From the NCBI GenBank assembly GCA_015487975.1, contig WFOS01000042.1, forward strand, positions 1-49,938: a stretch of 49,938 nucleotides of DNA, in the 5' to 3' direction. The position numbers and the translations under genes were made by a program. This document shows positions 1-9,272 of this stretch, in pieces. Source of the stretch: Ardenticatena sp. GTDB taxonomy: Bacteria; Chloroflexota; Anaerolineae; Ardenticatenales; Ardenticatenaceae. Every line of letters starts with the position of its first letter. The stretch's first letter is position 1. Under the pieces are notes generated by a model that saw only the letters and a list, made by a program, of their open reading frames with translations, had not been told where the DNA came from and did no database searches.

Positions 1-94
1 CGTTCAGCACGTCGGGTATCCCCATCTGCTCTTGTTGCCGGATCAGCAACGGAATGTCGTCTACTCGTTCGGTCTGAATCTCCACTTCTGCCAT
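1..94 (-). CDS. IS1634-like transposase, N-terminal fragment (cut by window edge)
   Basis: The reading frame starts at the ATG at 94 and runs off the left edge, giving 31 residues that begin MAEVEIQTERVDDIPLLIRQ. This opening is characteristic of the DUF4277 N-terminal domain of IS1634-type DDE transposases. Whether the gene is intact cannot be judged here. It lies next to two other transposase remnants, so an insertion hot spot is likely. Family assignment rests on recognition of the N-terminus only. Confidence 0.65.
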   Translation of the reverse strand, partial: MAEVEIQTERVDDIPLLIRQQEQMGIPDVLN

Positions 95-172
95 AGTGCC
101 GGAAACTTACCACAATTTCTCTTTCTCTGTAAAAATTGAGCGAACGATGGGTAACAAGCCCACATAATGGAG

Positions 173-555
173 TCATTCTTGAGAGCCGGCGGCGAATTGA
201 TCAAGGAACATGTTCACACGACGTCTGAGGGTCTGCCAATCATCGGCCAAGCGATGCATTTTGAGCACATCCTGGCGCAACCAGCGCCACAGTTTCTCGA
301 AAGGATTGAGCCGCGGGGCATAGGTGGGCAACCACACCGGCTCAATATGGGGCCACTCAGCCAAGGCCTCAAGAACATCGGCATGCTTATGAACAGACCA
401 GTTGTCCTGAGCCACATAGATGTGTTGGGCCTCAGCATACACCTGATTGTGGTGGGCATACATTTCGATGCTCTTGTGGCGCCCCACGATAGAGCCGTCC
501 ACATACGCCACCTGACCAGTGCGCGTATTCAGGGTGCCAACAATACGGGTAGTCT
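173..555 (-). pseudogene. IS630-family transposase, 3' remnant
   Basis: About 127 residues are open on the minus strand, ending at 173. The peptide carries the C-terminal half of an IS630/Tc1-like DDE domain: the second catalytic aspartate in DNWSVHKHADVL and the glutamate in APRLNPFEKLWRWLRQDV. IS630 transposases are usually about 330 residues. The N-terminal helix-turn-helix and the first catalytic Asp are missing, because the upstream part is replaced at about 556 by the end of another transposase remnant. The only in-frame start-like codon is an internal GTG at 511. It is therefore a truncated, presumably inactive fragment. Confidence 0.8.
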
Positions 556-557
556 CC

Positions 558-883
558 CTATGTTGTGTTGATGGCTTCAGGAGTCACAATGGTCATCAGC
601 AGTTCTTTGACAGTCCAAGGCCGGTCAAGCCGGCAGCCATGGCTGGAGAGCGAGGCTGCCAGCGGCGTCGCCCGTTGTTGACCTCGATGCGCAATGTTTT
701 GACAGGACGGGTCAAGTTGTATACCCGGTCTTCCCAAGCACAAGTCGCCTCGAGCATCTCCCGTTCTTTGGAAAAGGACAAGGTCTTGCGCACCAGTCGC
801 CCGTTCATCTGCCGGGAGGTCAGGCAAGCAAGCGTTCCCCCAATGTACCCGTACCGCCCAATACGCTTTCTAATTCTTAGCAA
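558..883 (-). pseudogene. IS1-like transposase, C-terminal remnant with frameshift
   Basis: Two minus-strand frames together spell the C-terminus of an IS1-like transposase. One frame (from 883) contains [20 protein letters not shown] and [13 protein letters not shown]. The other, ending at 558, continues with [10 protein letters not shown]. The switch falls at about 621-629, where a frameshift breaks the reading frame. The N-terminal part of the transposase is absent upstream of 883. Its stop codon abuts the IS630 remnant, so two elements were joined by deletion or nested insertion. Family assignment is by recognition of the conserved C-terminal words. Confidence 0.7.
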
Positions 884-908
884 AACCGCGCATCAGCCCC
901 ACAAACAT

Positions 909-937
909 TTGACAAAAGCGGCACTTCCTTCTATTCT
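909..937 (+). promoter_or_regulatory. Predicted sigma70-type promoter of the SAM-cycle operon
   Basis: A perfect TTGACA (909-914) is followed after 17 bases by TATTCT (932-937, 4 of 6 consensus bases). Transcription would begin near 944, about 22 bases before the SAM riboswitch. It lies just downstream of the transposase remnants. Confidence 0.7.
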
Positions 938-965
938 GCCGTGGTTGAACAACCGTAGATGCGGA

Positions 966-1075
966 CGCTCATCAAGAGGGGTGGAGGGACCGGCCCTGTG
1001 AAGCCCCGGCAACCAGCGGCCATCGCCGCCAGGTGCCAAGTCCGGCAGCCCCTAGAGGGGCTGGAAGATGAGAGG
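966..1075 (+). promoter_or_regulatory. SAM-I (S-box) riboswitch aptamer
   Basis: The core S-box signatures are present in order: AGGGGTGGAGGGACCGGCCC (976-995), the TGAAGCCCCGGCAACC segment (998-1013), the GGTGCCAAGTCC segment (1032-1043) and the closing GGAAGATGAGAGG (1063-1075). P1 forms from CTCATC (968-973) and GATGAG (1067-1072). In this class, bound S-adenosylmethionine stabilises P1. Here that would sequester GAGAGG (1070-1075), which could otherwise pair with CCTCTC (1090-1095) as an antiterminator. High SAM therefore should lead to termination before mtnA. Confidence 0.95.
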
Positions 1076-1088
1076 AGTCAGATGTACG

Positions 1089-1113
1089 GCCTCTCACAGC
1101 GAGAGGCTTTTTT
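1089..1113 (+). terminator. SAM riboswitch expression platform (intrinsic terminator)
   Basis: GCCTCTC (1089-1095) pairs with GAGAGGC (1101-1107) around a five-base loop, followed directly by six T residues (1108-1113). The left arm overlaps the sequence that would form the antiterminator with 1070-1075, so aptamer folding and termination are coupled. Confidence 0.92.
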
Positions 1114-1157
1114 AGATGAAGCGAGCCGCAGGATTGTGAACGGGAAAGGAGGCAAAC

Positions 1158-2270
1158 ATGCGCACAGTCTGGTGGGAAGATGGCGTCGTCAAGATGATCG
1201 ATCAGCGCTTGTTGCCGCATCGATTTGAAATCGTGGCATTCGACAACGAGAACGATATCGCGCGTGCCATTCGTGAGATGTACATTCGCGGGGCACCAGC
1301 CATTGGCGCCGCAGCAGGTTTCGGTATGGCACTGGTTGCATTACGCAGTCCTGCTACAACGACCGACGACCTGCTGAACGATTTGCGTGCAGCCTACGAT
1401 GTGCTCTATGCCGCACGGCCGACGGCCGTCAATTTGCGTTGGGCATTGGACCGCATGATGGCGCTGGCAACTTCATTGCGCAACCAGCCTCACCAGGTAG
1501 TGCGCGAAGCCCTTGTCACCGAAGCCCAACGTATTGCCGACGAAGATGTCGAAACCAACAAGCGCATGGCTCGCTATGGCGCCGAGCTTGTCCCCGAAGG
1601 CGCACACATTCTGCACCATTGCAACACCGGCGGGCTCGCCACCGTGGATTGGGGAACAGCGCTGGGTGTCATTCGCATGGCCCATGAGCTAGGAAAGAAC
1701 ATCCATGTTTGGGTGGATGAGACACGTCCCCGCTTGCAAGGAGCGCGTCTTACAGCATGGGAACTCATGCAATGGGGTGTCCCCATGACACTCATTGCCG
1801 ACAACGCCGCCGGCTACCTTATGTGGAGTGGCCAGGTTGACTTGGTAACCGTCGGTGCCGACCGCGTCGCTGCCAATGGGGACGTTGCCAACAAGATTGG
1901 TACATACAAGCTGGCGGTGGTTGCCAAAGAAAACAACATTCCCTTCTACGTTGTCGCACCAACATCCACGATCGACCTGCAGACACCCAGTGGGCGTGAT
2001 ATTCCCATCGAAGAACGCGATCCCCGTGAAGTTACCCATGTGCTGGGCAGATGCAACATCGCACCAGAAGGTGTGCGGGCATACAACCCTGCCTTCGATA
2101 TCACGCCAAACGAACTCGTCACCGCCATCATCACCGAATACGGAGTAGTGCGCCCACCATACGAAGAAAACCTGCGTCGTGTCGTCGAACAAGCCGAAGC
2201 CGATCGCAACGCCCGTCAGGCACCTGGTGCTCTGCAAAGCGATGGGTCGGCAGAACGTTTGCCTGAGTGA
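1158..2270 (+). CDS. mtnA: S-methyl-5-thioribose-1-phosphate isomerase
   Basis: This 370-residue protein belongs to the MtnA/eIF2B-alpha-like family. It isomerises methylthioribose-1-phosphate to methylthioribulose-1-phosphate in the methionine salvage pathway, in the cytosol. Visible family motifs include the [10 protein letters not shown] segment at about 41-50, the catalytic cysteine in HHCNTGG (Cys155), the [16 protein letters not shown] segment and the catalytic aspartate in [18 protein letters not shown] (Asp235). Length is normal for the family. The ATG at 1158 follows an AAAGGAGG ribosome site. It is the first gene behind the SAM-I riboswitch and begins an operon with pfkB, ahcY and metK. 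A ribose-1,5-bisphosphate isomerase role is possible for some relatives, but the context favours MtnA. Confidence 0.93.
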   Translation: MRTVWWEDGVVKMIDQRLLPHRFEIVAFDNENDIARAIREMYIRGAPAIGAAAGFGMALVALRSPATTTDDLLNDLRAAYDVLYAARPTAVNLRWALDRMMALATSLRNQPHQVVREALVTEAQRIADEDVETNKRMARYGAELVPEGAHILHHCNTGGLATVDWGTALGVIRMAHELGKNIHVWVDETRPRLQGARLTAWELMQWGVPMTLIADNAAGYLMWSGQVDLVTVGADRVAANGDVANKIGTYKLAVVAKENNIPFYVVAPTSTIDLQTPSGRDIPIEERDPREVTHVLGRCNIAPEGVRAYNPAFDITPNELVTAIITEYGVVRPPYEENLRRVVEQAEADRNARQAPGALQSDGSAERLPE

Positions 2271-2282
2271 GGTTGAGAAACA

Positions 2283-3245
2283 GTGACAGAACAAGCACAA
2301 CTTCCACGCGAAATTCTGGTTGTTGGTTCAGTCGGACTCGACAATGTCGAAACGCCTTTCGGCAAAGTCGAACGTGCGCTAGGCGGCAGCGCCACCTACT
2401 TCGCCACAGCCGCCAGCTTCTTCGCCCCCGTCAACCTGGTTGGCATTGTGGGCACCGATTTTCCACAAGAGCATATTGCCTTTTTGCAGCAACGTGGGGT
2501 CAATCTCGACGGATTGGAGATCGTCGAAGGCGAAACGTTCTTCTGGGCGGGTCGCTACGATTACGACCTCAACGTTGCGCATACCCTGGAAACACGCCTG
2601 AATGTGTTCGCCAACTTCAACCCGCAGCTCCCACCCCACTATCGCACGCCAAGTTTGCTCTTCCTAGCCAACATCGCGCCCGAACTGCAACTGAGCGTGC
2701 TCGACCAGGTAGAACGCCCTGACCTGGTCGCATTGGATACGATGAATTTCTGGATCGATTCCCAAAAGGAAGCCCTCATCCGCGTCATCGAAAAGGTGGA
2801 CGTGGTCATCATCAATGAAGCCGAAGCCCGCGACCTGGCGGGAACGCCAAGCCTCATCAAAGCCGCGCGCACCATTCTGGATTGGGGGCCGCGTGCGCTG
2901 GTCGTCAAGCGTGGTGAATATGGGGCGGCGCTCTTCACCAACGGGCGCTCGCGTGTCGAGAGTTTCTTCTTCGTGCCTGCCTACCCGCTCGAAGACGTGC
3001 GTGACCCCACAGGCGCAGGCGATACCTTCGCGGGCGGTTTCATCGGTGCGCTAGCGCACGAACCAGTGTTGGACACGCAGGCACTCCGCCGCGCTATGGT
3101 GCAGGGAAGCGTGGTCGCCAGTTTCACGGTCGAAGATTTCAGCATCAACCGCCTGAAAACCATCACCATCGAAGACATTTGGGCGCGTACGAAAGAATTC
3201 CGCGCCTTCACGTACTTCGAGCCGCTTGAAGTCATACGTTCGTAA
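2283..3245 (+). CDS. PfkB-family carbohydrate/nucleoside kinase
   Basis: The 320-residue protein has the ribokinase fold. An N-terminal glycine-rich stretch (VGSVGLDNVET, GGSATYFA) binds substrate, and the C-terminal PfkB signature DPTGAGDTFAGGF carries the catalytic base Asp247 and anion hole. The start is GTG at 2283, 12 bases after mtnA. The substrate is not readable from sequence. Because the gene sits between mtnA and ahcY under a SAM riboswitch, a kinase that removes adenosine released by AhcY, or one acting on a methylthioribose-type sugar, would make sense; this is inference. No frameshift or missing motif is seen. Confidence 0.85.
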   Translation: MTEQAQLPREILVVGSVGLDNVETPFGKVERALGGSATYFATAASFFAPVNLVGIVGTDFPQEHIAFLQQRGVNLDGLEIVEGETFFWAGRYDYDLNVAHTLETRLNVFANFNPQLPPHYRTPSLLFLANIAPELQLSVLDQVERPDLVALDTMNFWIDSQKEALIRVIEKVDVVIINEAEARDLAGTPSLIKAARTILDWGPRALVVKRGEYGAALFTNGRSRVESFFFVPAYPLEDVRDPTGAGDTFAGGFIGALAHEPVLDTQALRRAMVQGSVVASFTVEDFSINRLKTITIEDIWARTKEFRAFTYFEPLEVIRS

Positions 3246-4547
<1,302 letters not shown>

Positions 4548-4582
4548 GCCAGGCCCATAAGATCGAGTGATGGAGGAACCCC

Positions 4583-5815
4583 ATGAGTACAACATTCATG
4601 TCCAGCCCAAAACTCTACTTCACATCGGAATCGGTAACCGAAGGGCACCCGGACAAAATTTGCGACCAGATTAGCGATGCCGTGCTGGATGCTATCCTTG
4701 CACAAGACCCCGACGCCCGTGTCGCGTGCGAAACCGCCACAACGACAGGGTTGATTGCCATTATTGGGGAAATCACCACCAGTGCCACGGTGGACTACGC
4801 CGAGATTGCTCGCGAAACCCTGCGTCAGATTGGCTACACCAGCAGCGACTACGGCTTCGACGCCGACACCTGCGCCGTCATGGTCTCTATCAAGAAACAA
4901 TCTGCCGACATCGCCATGGGCGTAGACAAGGCGCTGGAAGCCAAAACAGGTGAAATGACCGACGAAGAAATCGAAGCCATCGGCGCTGGTGACCAGGGGA
5001 TGATGGTCGGCTTTGCCTGCAACGAAACCCCTGAACTCATGCCACTGAGCATCAGCCTGGCGCACCGCCTGACCCGCCGGCTGACCGAAGTGCGCAAGAG
5101 CGGTCTGCTCGGCTACCTGCGCCCCGACGGCAAGAGCCAGGTCACCGTCGAGTACTCGTATGGCAAGCCTGTGCGTGTGGATACGGTGCTCATTTCCACA
5201 CAGCACGCCCCCGACGTGACGCAAGAGCAAATCCGCGCCGACATTATCGAGCATGTGATTCGCCCGGTGGTTGGCGACGATCTGATGGATGAAAACACGA
5301 AGATTTACGTCAATCCGACGGGGCGTTTCGTGGTTGGTGGCCCCATGGGCGACGCAGGCTTGACAGGGCGCAAAATCATCGTGGACACCTACGGTGGTGT
5401 AGCCCGCCACGGTGGTGGGGCGTTCTCGGGTAAAGACCCCACGAAGGTCGATCGTTCGGGGGCCTATATGGCCCGCTATGTCGCCAAGAACATCGTTGCA
5501 GCGGGTATCGCCGACCGCTTCGAAGTGCAAATTTCCTACGCGATTGGGGTGGCTCGCCCGCTTTCGATTAGCGTGGAAACGTTTGGCACAGGGCGCATTC
5601 CAGATGACAAGATTGTCGAACTCATCAAGCGTTTCTTCGACCTGCGCCCGGCTGCCATCATTCGCGACCTGGACCTGCGCCGCCCGATTTACAAGCAAAC
5701 TGCTGCCTACGGCCACTTTGGACGTGACGACATCGATCTGCCGTGGGAACGCACCGACAAAGCCGAGGCACTCCGTACAGCTGCAGGGTTGGACGCAGTA
5801 CCGAGCCAGGCATAA
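4583..5815 (+). CDS. metK: S-adenosylmethionine synthase
   Basis: MetK makes SAM from methionine and ATP. The 410-residue protein has the family landmarks: [20 protein letters not shown] near the N-terminus, [12 protein letters not shown], the flexible-loop and phosphate-binding segment [20 protein letters not shown] and [19 protein letters not shown]. Length is slightly above the usual 380-400 residues. The ATG at 4583 follows GGAGG. As last gene of mtnA-pfkB-ahcY-metK it closes a SAM homeostasis loop in which SAM, the product, should shut off transcription through the riboswitch at 966-1113. A strong terminator follows. Confidence 0.97.
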   Translation: MSTTFMSSPKLYFTSESVTEGHPDKICDQISDAVLDAILAQDPDARVACETATTTGLIAIIGEITTSATVDYAEIARETLRQIGYTSSDYGFDADTCAVMVSIKKQSADIAMGVDKALEAKTGEMTDEEIEAIGAGDQGMMVGFACNETPELMPLSISLAHRLTRRLTEVRKSGLLGYLRPDGKSQVTVEYSYGKPVRVDTVLISTQHAPDVTQEQIRADIIEHVIRPVVGDDLMDENTKIYVNPTGRFVVGGPMGDAGLTGRKIIVDTYGGVARHGGGAFSGKDPTKVDRSGAYMARYVAKNIVAAGIADRFEVQISYAIGVARPLSISVETFGTGRIPDDKIVELIKRFFDLRPAAIIRDLDLRRPIYKQTAAYGHFGRDDIDLPWERTDKAEALRTAAGLDAVPSQA

Positions 5816-5840
5816 TCGGGCAAGCACATACACAAGCAAC

Positions 5841-5875
5841 GCCGCACGCGTATCGCGTGCGGCGCTTTCGTTTTC
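5841..5875. terminator. Bidirectional intrinsic terminator after metK
   Basis: GCCGCACGCG (5841-5850) and CGCGTGCGGC (5854-5863) form a perfect ten-pair stem with a three-base loop, followed by a T-rich run to about 5875. It separates metK from the convergent gene ending at 5895. Confidence 0.85.
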
Positions 5876-5894
5876 GACACTCGCTTGGCGGAAG

Positions 5895-6167
5895 CTATGC
5901 CGTCTGTGTTTCTTCGTCGTCTGGCGCGGGCAAGTTCAACTCCGCCCACAATTCACGCTGACGTCGCTCGGCGGCGCGTCGTCCAACTTCGATAGCGGCT
6001 TCCAAGCGGCGACGCTGTTCCGCCAATTCTGCTTCAACCCGCGATTTGATGGCGTCCAGCGGGTCTTCGCCCTGCTCCAAAATGCCGCTTTCCTCCAATT
6101 CGCGCATCATCAGCGCCACCACTCCAGCAGCGGCTCCCAACATCAAGCCCAGCATCATTTTGCGCAT
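5895..6167 (-). CDS. Small protein with N-terminal membrane segment and coiled coil
   Basis: This 90-residue protein begins MRKMMLGLMLGAAAGVVALM, a glycine/alanine-rich hydrophobic stretch, followed by a long charged helix rich in Glu, Arg and Ala (about residues 40-80) that is probably a coiled coil. It resembles YtxH-type small membrane proteins in architecture, but homology is not claimed. The ATG at 6167 is preferred over one at 6185 because GGAGGA sits at the right distance. It is last of a minus-strand run with the 97- and 91-residue membrane proteins downstream of mnmA. Function unknown. Confidence 0.7.
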   Translation of the reverse strand: MRKMMLGLMLGAAAGVVALMMRELEESGILEQGEDPLDAIKSRVEAELAEQRRRLEAAIEVGRRAAERRQRELWAELNLPAPDDEETQTA

Positions 6168-6181
6168 GAGGCTTCCTCCTT

Positions 6182-6475
6182 TCACACACGCGGTTGGCGG
6201 CGACTTTCACGCACAGTACGCACGGCTTCGCGCACACCTGCTGCCCAGGCCTGCGCTTTGACCAACGGCGCCGCCATCGAACGCCCTACGAATTGTGTGG
6301 TGTGCGTGATTTCTTCGACCGATTCTTTGGTCGTGTCAATCAAGGGCGTGATTTCTTCGCGAATGAGCTTGACCAGTTTCCAGATTTGCCAGAGTACCAA
6401 CGCCAGAAAGATGCCCAACGCGATGGATTCCAGCGCTAGCAGGATGATGAGAATGTCACGAATGGTTTGCACCAT
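6182..6475 (-). CDS. Small DUF948-like membrane protein
   Basis: The 97-residue protein has one hydrophobic segment (about residues 6-32, rich in Ile, Leu and Ala) followed by an amphipathic region with ITPLIDTTKESVEEITHTTQ and a basic tail (RESRRQPRV). This layout, a single N-terminal transmembrane helix and a helical cytoplasmic tail, matches DUF948-type proteins often paired with YtxH-like genes, as here with the 90-residue neighbour 14 bases downstream. The function is unknown. The start ATG at 6475 lacks a clear ribosome site, so translation may be modest. Confidence 0.7.
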   Translation of the reverse strand: MVQTIRDILIILLALESIALGIFLALVLWQIWKLVKLIREEITPLIDTTKESVEEITHTTQFVGRSMAAPLVKAQAWAAGVREAVRTVRESRRQPRV

Positions 6476-6545
6476 AGATCGGCCTCAACTTCGTGTTTGG
6501 TTACAGACCAATACGCCTGCACAGTGGCGTATCGCCGCGACTATA

Positions 6546-6821
6546 TCACACCTTCAAGACGTTGGCAACGGCGATTCCGCTCAGGCATCCCACAAGGGCG
6601 GGCACCATCTGCACAATGCCCACGCTGGGGAAGGGAACAGCGTAGAGCGCACCCAACCAATGCCCTAGCAAGAATCCCACACATCCTGCAATCCAGTAGG
6701 CAAAAAGTTCCACAACGCTATCACCAACGAACAGGTGAAAAAGCGCTGCCGCCATACCGGAAACCAGGAGCGCCATGATGAGCAGAATCATCGTCAAATA
6801 ATCAAACCACCACCCAGACAC
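6546..6821 (-). CDS. Small integral membrane protein, unknown function
   Basis: The 91-residue product is almost entirely hydrophobic, with about three membrane-spanning stretches (residues about 8-32, 36-60 and 68-90) rich in Leu, Val, Ala and Gly, and no soluble domain. The ATG at 6821 lies inside the 3' end of mnmA (28-base overlap in another frame), so the two are probably translationally coupled. The GFLLGHWLGALYAVPFPSVG segment is the most distinctive stretch. I do not recognise a family. Confidence 0.7.
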   Translation of the reverse strand: MSGWWFDYLTMILLIMALLVSGMAAALFHLFVGDSVVELFAYWIAGCVGFLLGHWLGALYAVPFPSVGIVQMVPALVGCLSGIAVANVLKV

Positions 6822-7945
6822 TCGTCGCCATCATAGAAAACCAACCCTTGACCGGGCGTGACGGCCTGTTGCGGCACAGGAAATGTCACCCGTGCCCGGT
6901 CTCCCGGCAATGGTTCGACAATCGCCGGCACTTCGGGGGCTTTGTAGCGGATACGCACTTCGATATCCACCGGCCCATCTGGCTCACCCAAAATCCAGTT
7001 CACTTGTTCGATTTCCACCGTTTCCGTGCGCAGCGCATCGCGCGGTCCTACAATCAGAGCATTGCGTGCGTGGTCTTTCGCCACGACGTAGAGCGGTTCA
7101 TGCCAAGGAATGCCCAGCCCACGGCGCTGCCCCAATGTGTAGAAGGGCAACCCTTCGTGGCGTCCAAGGTTGCGCCCATTCACATGGATGATCGGGCCAG
7201 GCTTGATCGCCCCAGGTGGGGCATGGCGGCGCAAAAACTGACGATAATCCCCCGTCGCAATGAAACAAATCTCCTGGCTTTCGGGCTTGTTCGCCAACGG
7301 CATGCCATACTGCCGCGCCAGTTCGCGTACCTGCGGTTTGGTCAGGTGTCCGACAGGGAAGAGCAAATGCGCCAGTTTCTCCTGCGTGAGCGAGTAGAGC
7401 ACATAGGATTGGTCTTTTTGTGGGTCCACTCCCTTGTACAGGTGGTAGAGACCATCATCCCCCTTGACCACACGAGCGTAATGGCCTGTTGCCAGGTAGT
7501 CGGCCCCCAACCCACGCGCAATGTTCAACAGGTGGGTGAAGCGCACGGTGCGGTTGCAATGCAGGCAGGGGTTTGGTGTTTTGCCATGCAGATAGGCATC
7601 GATAAATGGCTCCACCACGGCTTCGCGGAATGGTTCTTCCAGGTTTTTCAGGAAGAAAGGTGCCCCTATCGCGTCACAGAGCGCACGAGCATCTTCGACA
7701 GCATCAGGGGTACAACAGCGATTGTGCACGAACCCCGTGCGTTCATCCACGACCCCCTGTTCGCCCGCCCAGAGGCGCAGCATCACGCCAATGACTTCGT
7801 AGCCTTGCTCATGCAGCATCAAGGCGGCAACGGACGAATCGACGCCGCCACTCATCGCGACGACCACGCGCTTCCCGTTGGGGGGCGCGGGATTGACGTT
7901 GAGTTGTGTCCAATCACGAATATCACAAACCGGAACTGTTGTCAT
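6794..7945 (-). CDS. mnmA: tRNA-specific 2-thiouridylase MnmA
   Basis: MnmA activates U34 of tRNA Glu, Gln and Lys with ATP and inserts sulfur delivered by a persulfide relay, giving 2-thiouridine. The 383-residue protein has the PP-loop MSGGVDSSVAA (about 31-41), the cysteine pair regions RCCTPDAVEDAR and PNPCLHCN (the catalytic nucleophile cysteine lies in the latter), and the SQEICFIATGDY segment containing the second active-site cysteine. The N-terminus has about 25 extra residues before the PP-loop. It sits 19 bases downstream of iscS, its likely sulfur donor, on the same strand. Confidence 0.96.
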   Translation of the reverse strand: MTTVPVCDIRDWTQLNVNPAPPNGKRVVVAMSGGVDSSVAALMLHEQGYEVIGVMLRLWAGEQGVVDERTGFVHNRCCTPDAVEDARALCDAIGAPFFLKNLEEPFREAVVEPFIDAYLHGKTPNPCLHCNRTVRFTHLLNIARGLGADYLATGHYARVVKGDDGLYHLYKGVDPQKDQSYVLYSLTQEKLAHLLFPVGHLTKPQVRELARQYGMPLANKPESQEICFIATGDYRQFLRRHAPPGAIKPGPIIHVNGRNLGRHEGLPFYTLGQRRGLGIPWHEPLYVVAKDHARNALIVGPRDALRTETVEIEQVNWILGEPDGPVDIEVRIRYKAPEVPAIVEPLPGDRARVTFPVPQQAVTPGQGLVFYDGDECLGGGLII

Positions 7946-7964
7946 GTGCTATCATGAAACGAGT

Positions 7965-9125
7965 CTATGTTCTGGCATACTGTCGCAGGCGCTGAATGAC
8001 ACGCGGCACGACTTCGGCGGCATAGGCCACTTCTTCTTCGGTATTGTCGTCACCCAGCGTCAAGCGGAGGGCACTCATCGCCTCGCGTTTGGTGGCACCA
8101 ATGGCGCTCAGCACGTGGCTCGGCGTTATCGCGCCGCTGGAACAGGCACTGCCACTGCTAGCGGCAACACCTTCCAAATCCAGCCCCAACAGGAGCGAAT
8201 CGGCGTCCACATTGCCAACCACGAAGCTGGCATGCCCAGGTAAGCGCTCGGTAGGATGGCCGGTGAGCTGCACATCATCCACCTGCTCCAAAATCGCGCC
8301 GACCAGATGGTCGCGCATGGCACGCAGCCGAGCATTTTTGGCGTCGCGGTCGGTATGAGCAATCTCGATGGCTGCACCAAGCCCGACGATACCGGCCACG
8401 TTTTGCGTGCCGGAGCGCATACCGTGTTCCTGCCCACCCCCCGTCATCGTGCTGAGCCAAGGCGTGCGACGGCGCACATAGAGCACCCCCACGCCTTTTG
8501 GCGCATGGAACTTGTGCCCGCTCAGCGCCATGAGGTCCACATTCAACGCATCCACGTCCAGCGGTAAGTATCCCCCAGCCTGAACCGCATCGGTGTGAAA
8601 GACGACGCCCCGTTCACGGCAGAGCGCACCAATGTCGGCGATGGGCTGAATGGTGCCGATTTCGTTGTTCGCGTACATGACGCTGACAAGAATCGTGTCG
8701 GGGCGGATGGCATTCGCGACATCATCCACCGAGACACGGCCATACGCATCCACAGGCAGATACGTCACCTCGAACCCAAACTGTTCTTCCAGCTGCTTCA
8801 CTGTCTGCAAAACGGCTTTGTGCTCAATGGGTGTCGTAATCAGGTGACGCCCCTTCTCGCGCAACGCGAACGCCACGCCACGAATGGCCAGGTTGTCGCT
8901 TTCGGTGCCGCATCCGGTAAAGGCAATCTCGCGCGGCGAGCAATTGAGCACCGCCGCAACCTGGCGACGTGCTTTTTCGATGGCACGCTGCGCACGCTGA
9001 CCATAGCGGTGCAGGCTATTCGGGTTGCCGTATTCGTCAGTAAGATAGGGCATCATCGCTTCCAGGACATCGGGATGAATCGCTGTCGTTGCGCTGTGAT
9101 CGAGATAGACGTATTGCTTCTCCAT
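7965..9125 (-). CDS. iscS: Cysteine desulfurase (IscS/NifS type)
   Basis: This PLP enzyme converts cysteine to alanine and leaves a persulfide for Fe-S assembly or tRNA thiolation. The 386-residue protein shows the PLP-binding lysine in ALSGHKFHAPKG (Lys205), the cofactor-stacking histidine in TTPIEHKAV (about 102) and the catalytic cysteine in SSGSACSSG (Cys328). The start at 9125 (MEKQYVYLDHSATT) is chosen over an upstream in-frame start at 9218 because GAAAGGAG precedes it and family alignment begins there. No IscU or IscR lies adjacent; the downstream partner is mnmA, so tRNA sulfur transfer is the best-supported role here. Confidence 0.95.
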   Translation of the reverse strand: MEKQYVYLDHSATTAIHPDVLEAMMPYLTDEYGNPNSLHRYGQRAQRAIEKARRQVAAVLNCSPREIAFTGCGTESDNLAIRGVAFALREKGRHLITTPIEHKAVLQTVKQLEEQFGFEVTYLPVDAYGRVSVDDVANAIRPDTILVSVMYANNEIGTIQPIADIGALCRERGVVFHTDAVQAGGYLPLDVDALNVDLMALSGHKFHAPKGVGVLYVRRRTPWLSTMTGGGQEHGMRSGTQNVAGIVGLGAAIEIAHTDRDAKNARLRAMRDHLVGAILEQVDDVQLTGHPTERLPGHASFVVGNVDADSLLLGLDLEGVAASSGSACSSGAITPSHVLSAIGATKREAMSALRLTLGDDNTEEEVAYAAEVVPRVIQRLRQYART

Positions 9126-9143
9126 TGAAACGCTCCTTTCGTT

Positions 9144-9171
9144 CAAAAAAGAACGCGCCGGTCGGCGCGTT
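9144..9171 (-). terminator. Intrinsic terminator or attenuator in the iscS leader
   Basis: Read on the minus strand, AACGCGCCG pairs with CGGCGCGTT (9171-9152) across a two-base gap and is followed by C and six T residues (9150-9145). It lies about 100 bases after the hydrolase gene and only about 20 bases before the iscS start. It can end hydrolase transcripts, or act as an attenuator if the iscS promoter lies between 9172 and 9272. Confidence 0.75.
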
Positions 9172-9272
9172 GTGTGCCTGAATTGGGCTGCTGGCTGGAT
9201 TATAGCCGCGCATGGCATGGTGTCAATGATGTTTTGAATTTCAAAGATGAAACAGAGACCGGCAATCTGGTT

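Noticed and set aside
5412..6668. Plus-strand open frame (418 codons) spanning the end of metK and the small membrane genes
   Set aside because: It crosses a strong terminator at 5841-5875 and reads antisense or out of frame to supported genes; its composition is Arg/Ser-rich and structureless.
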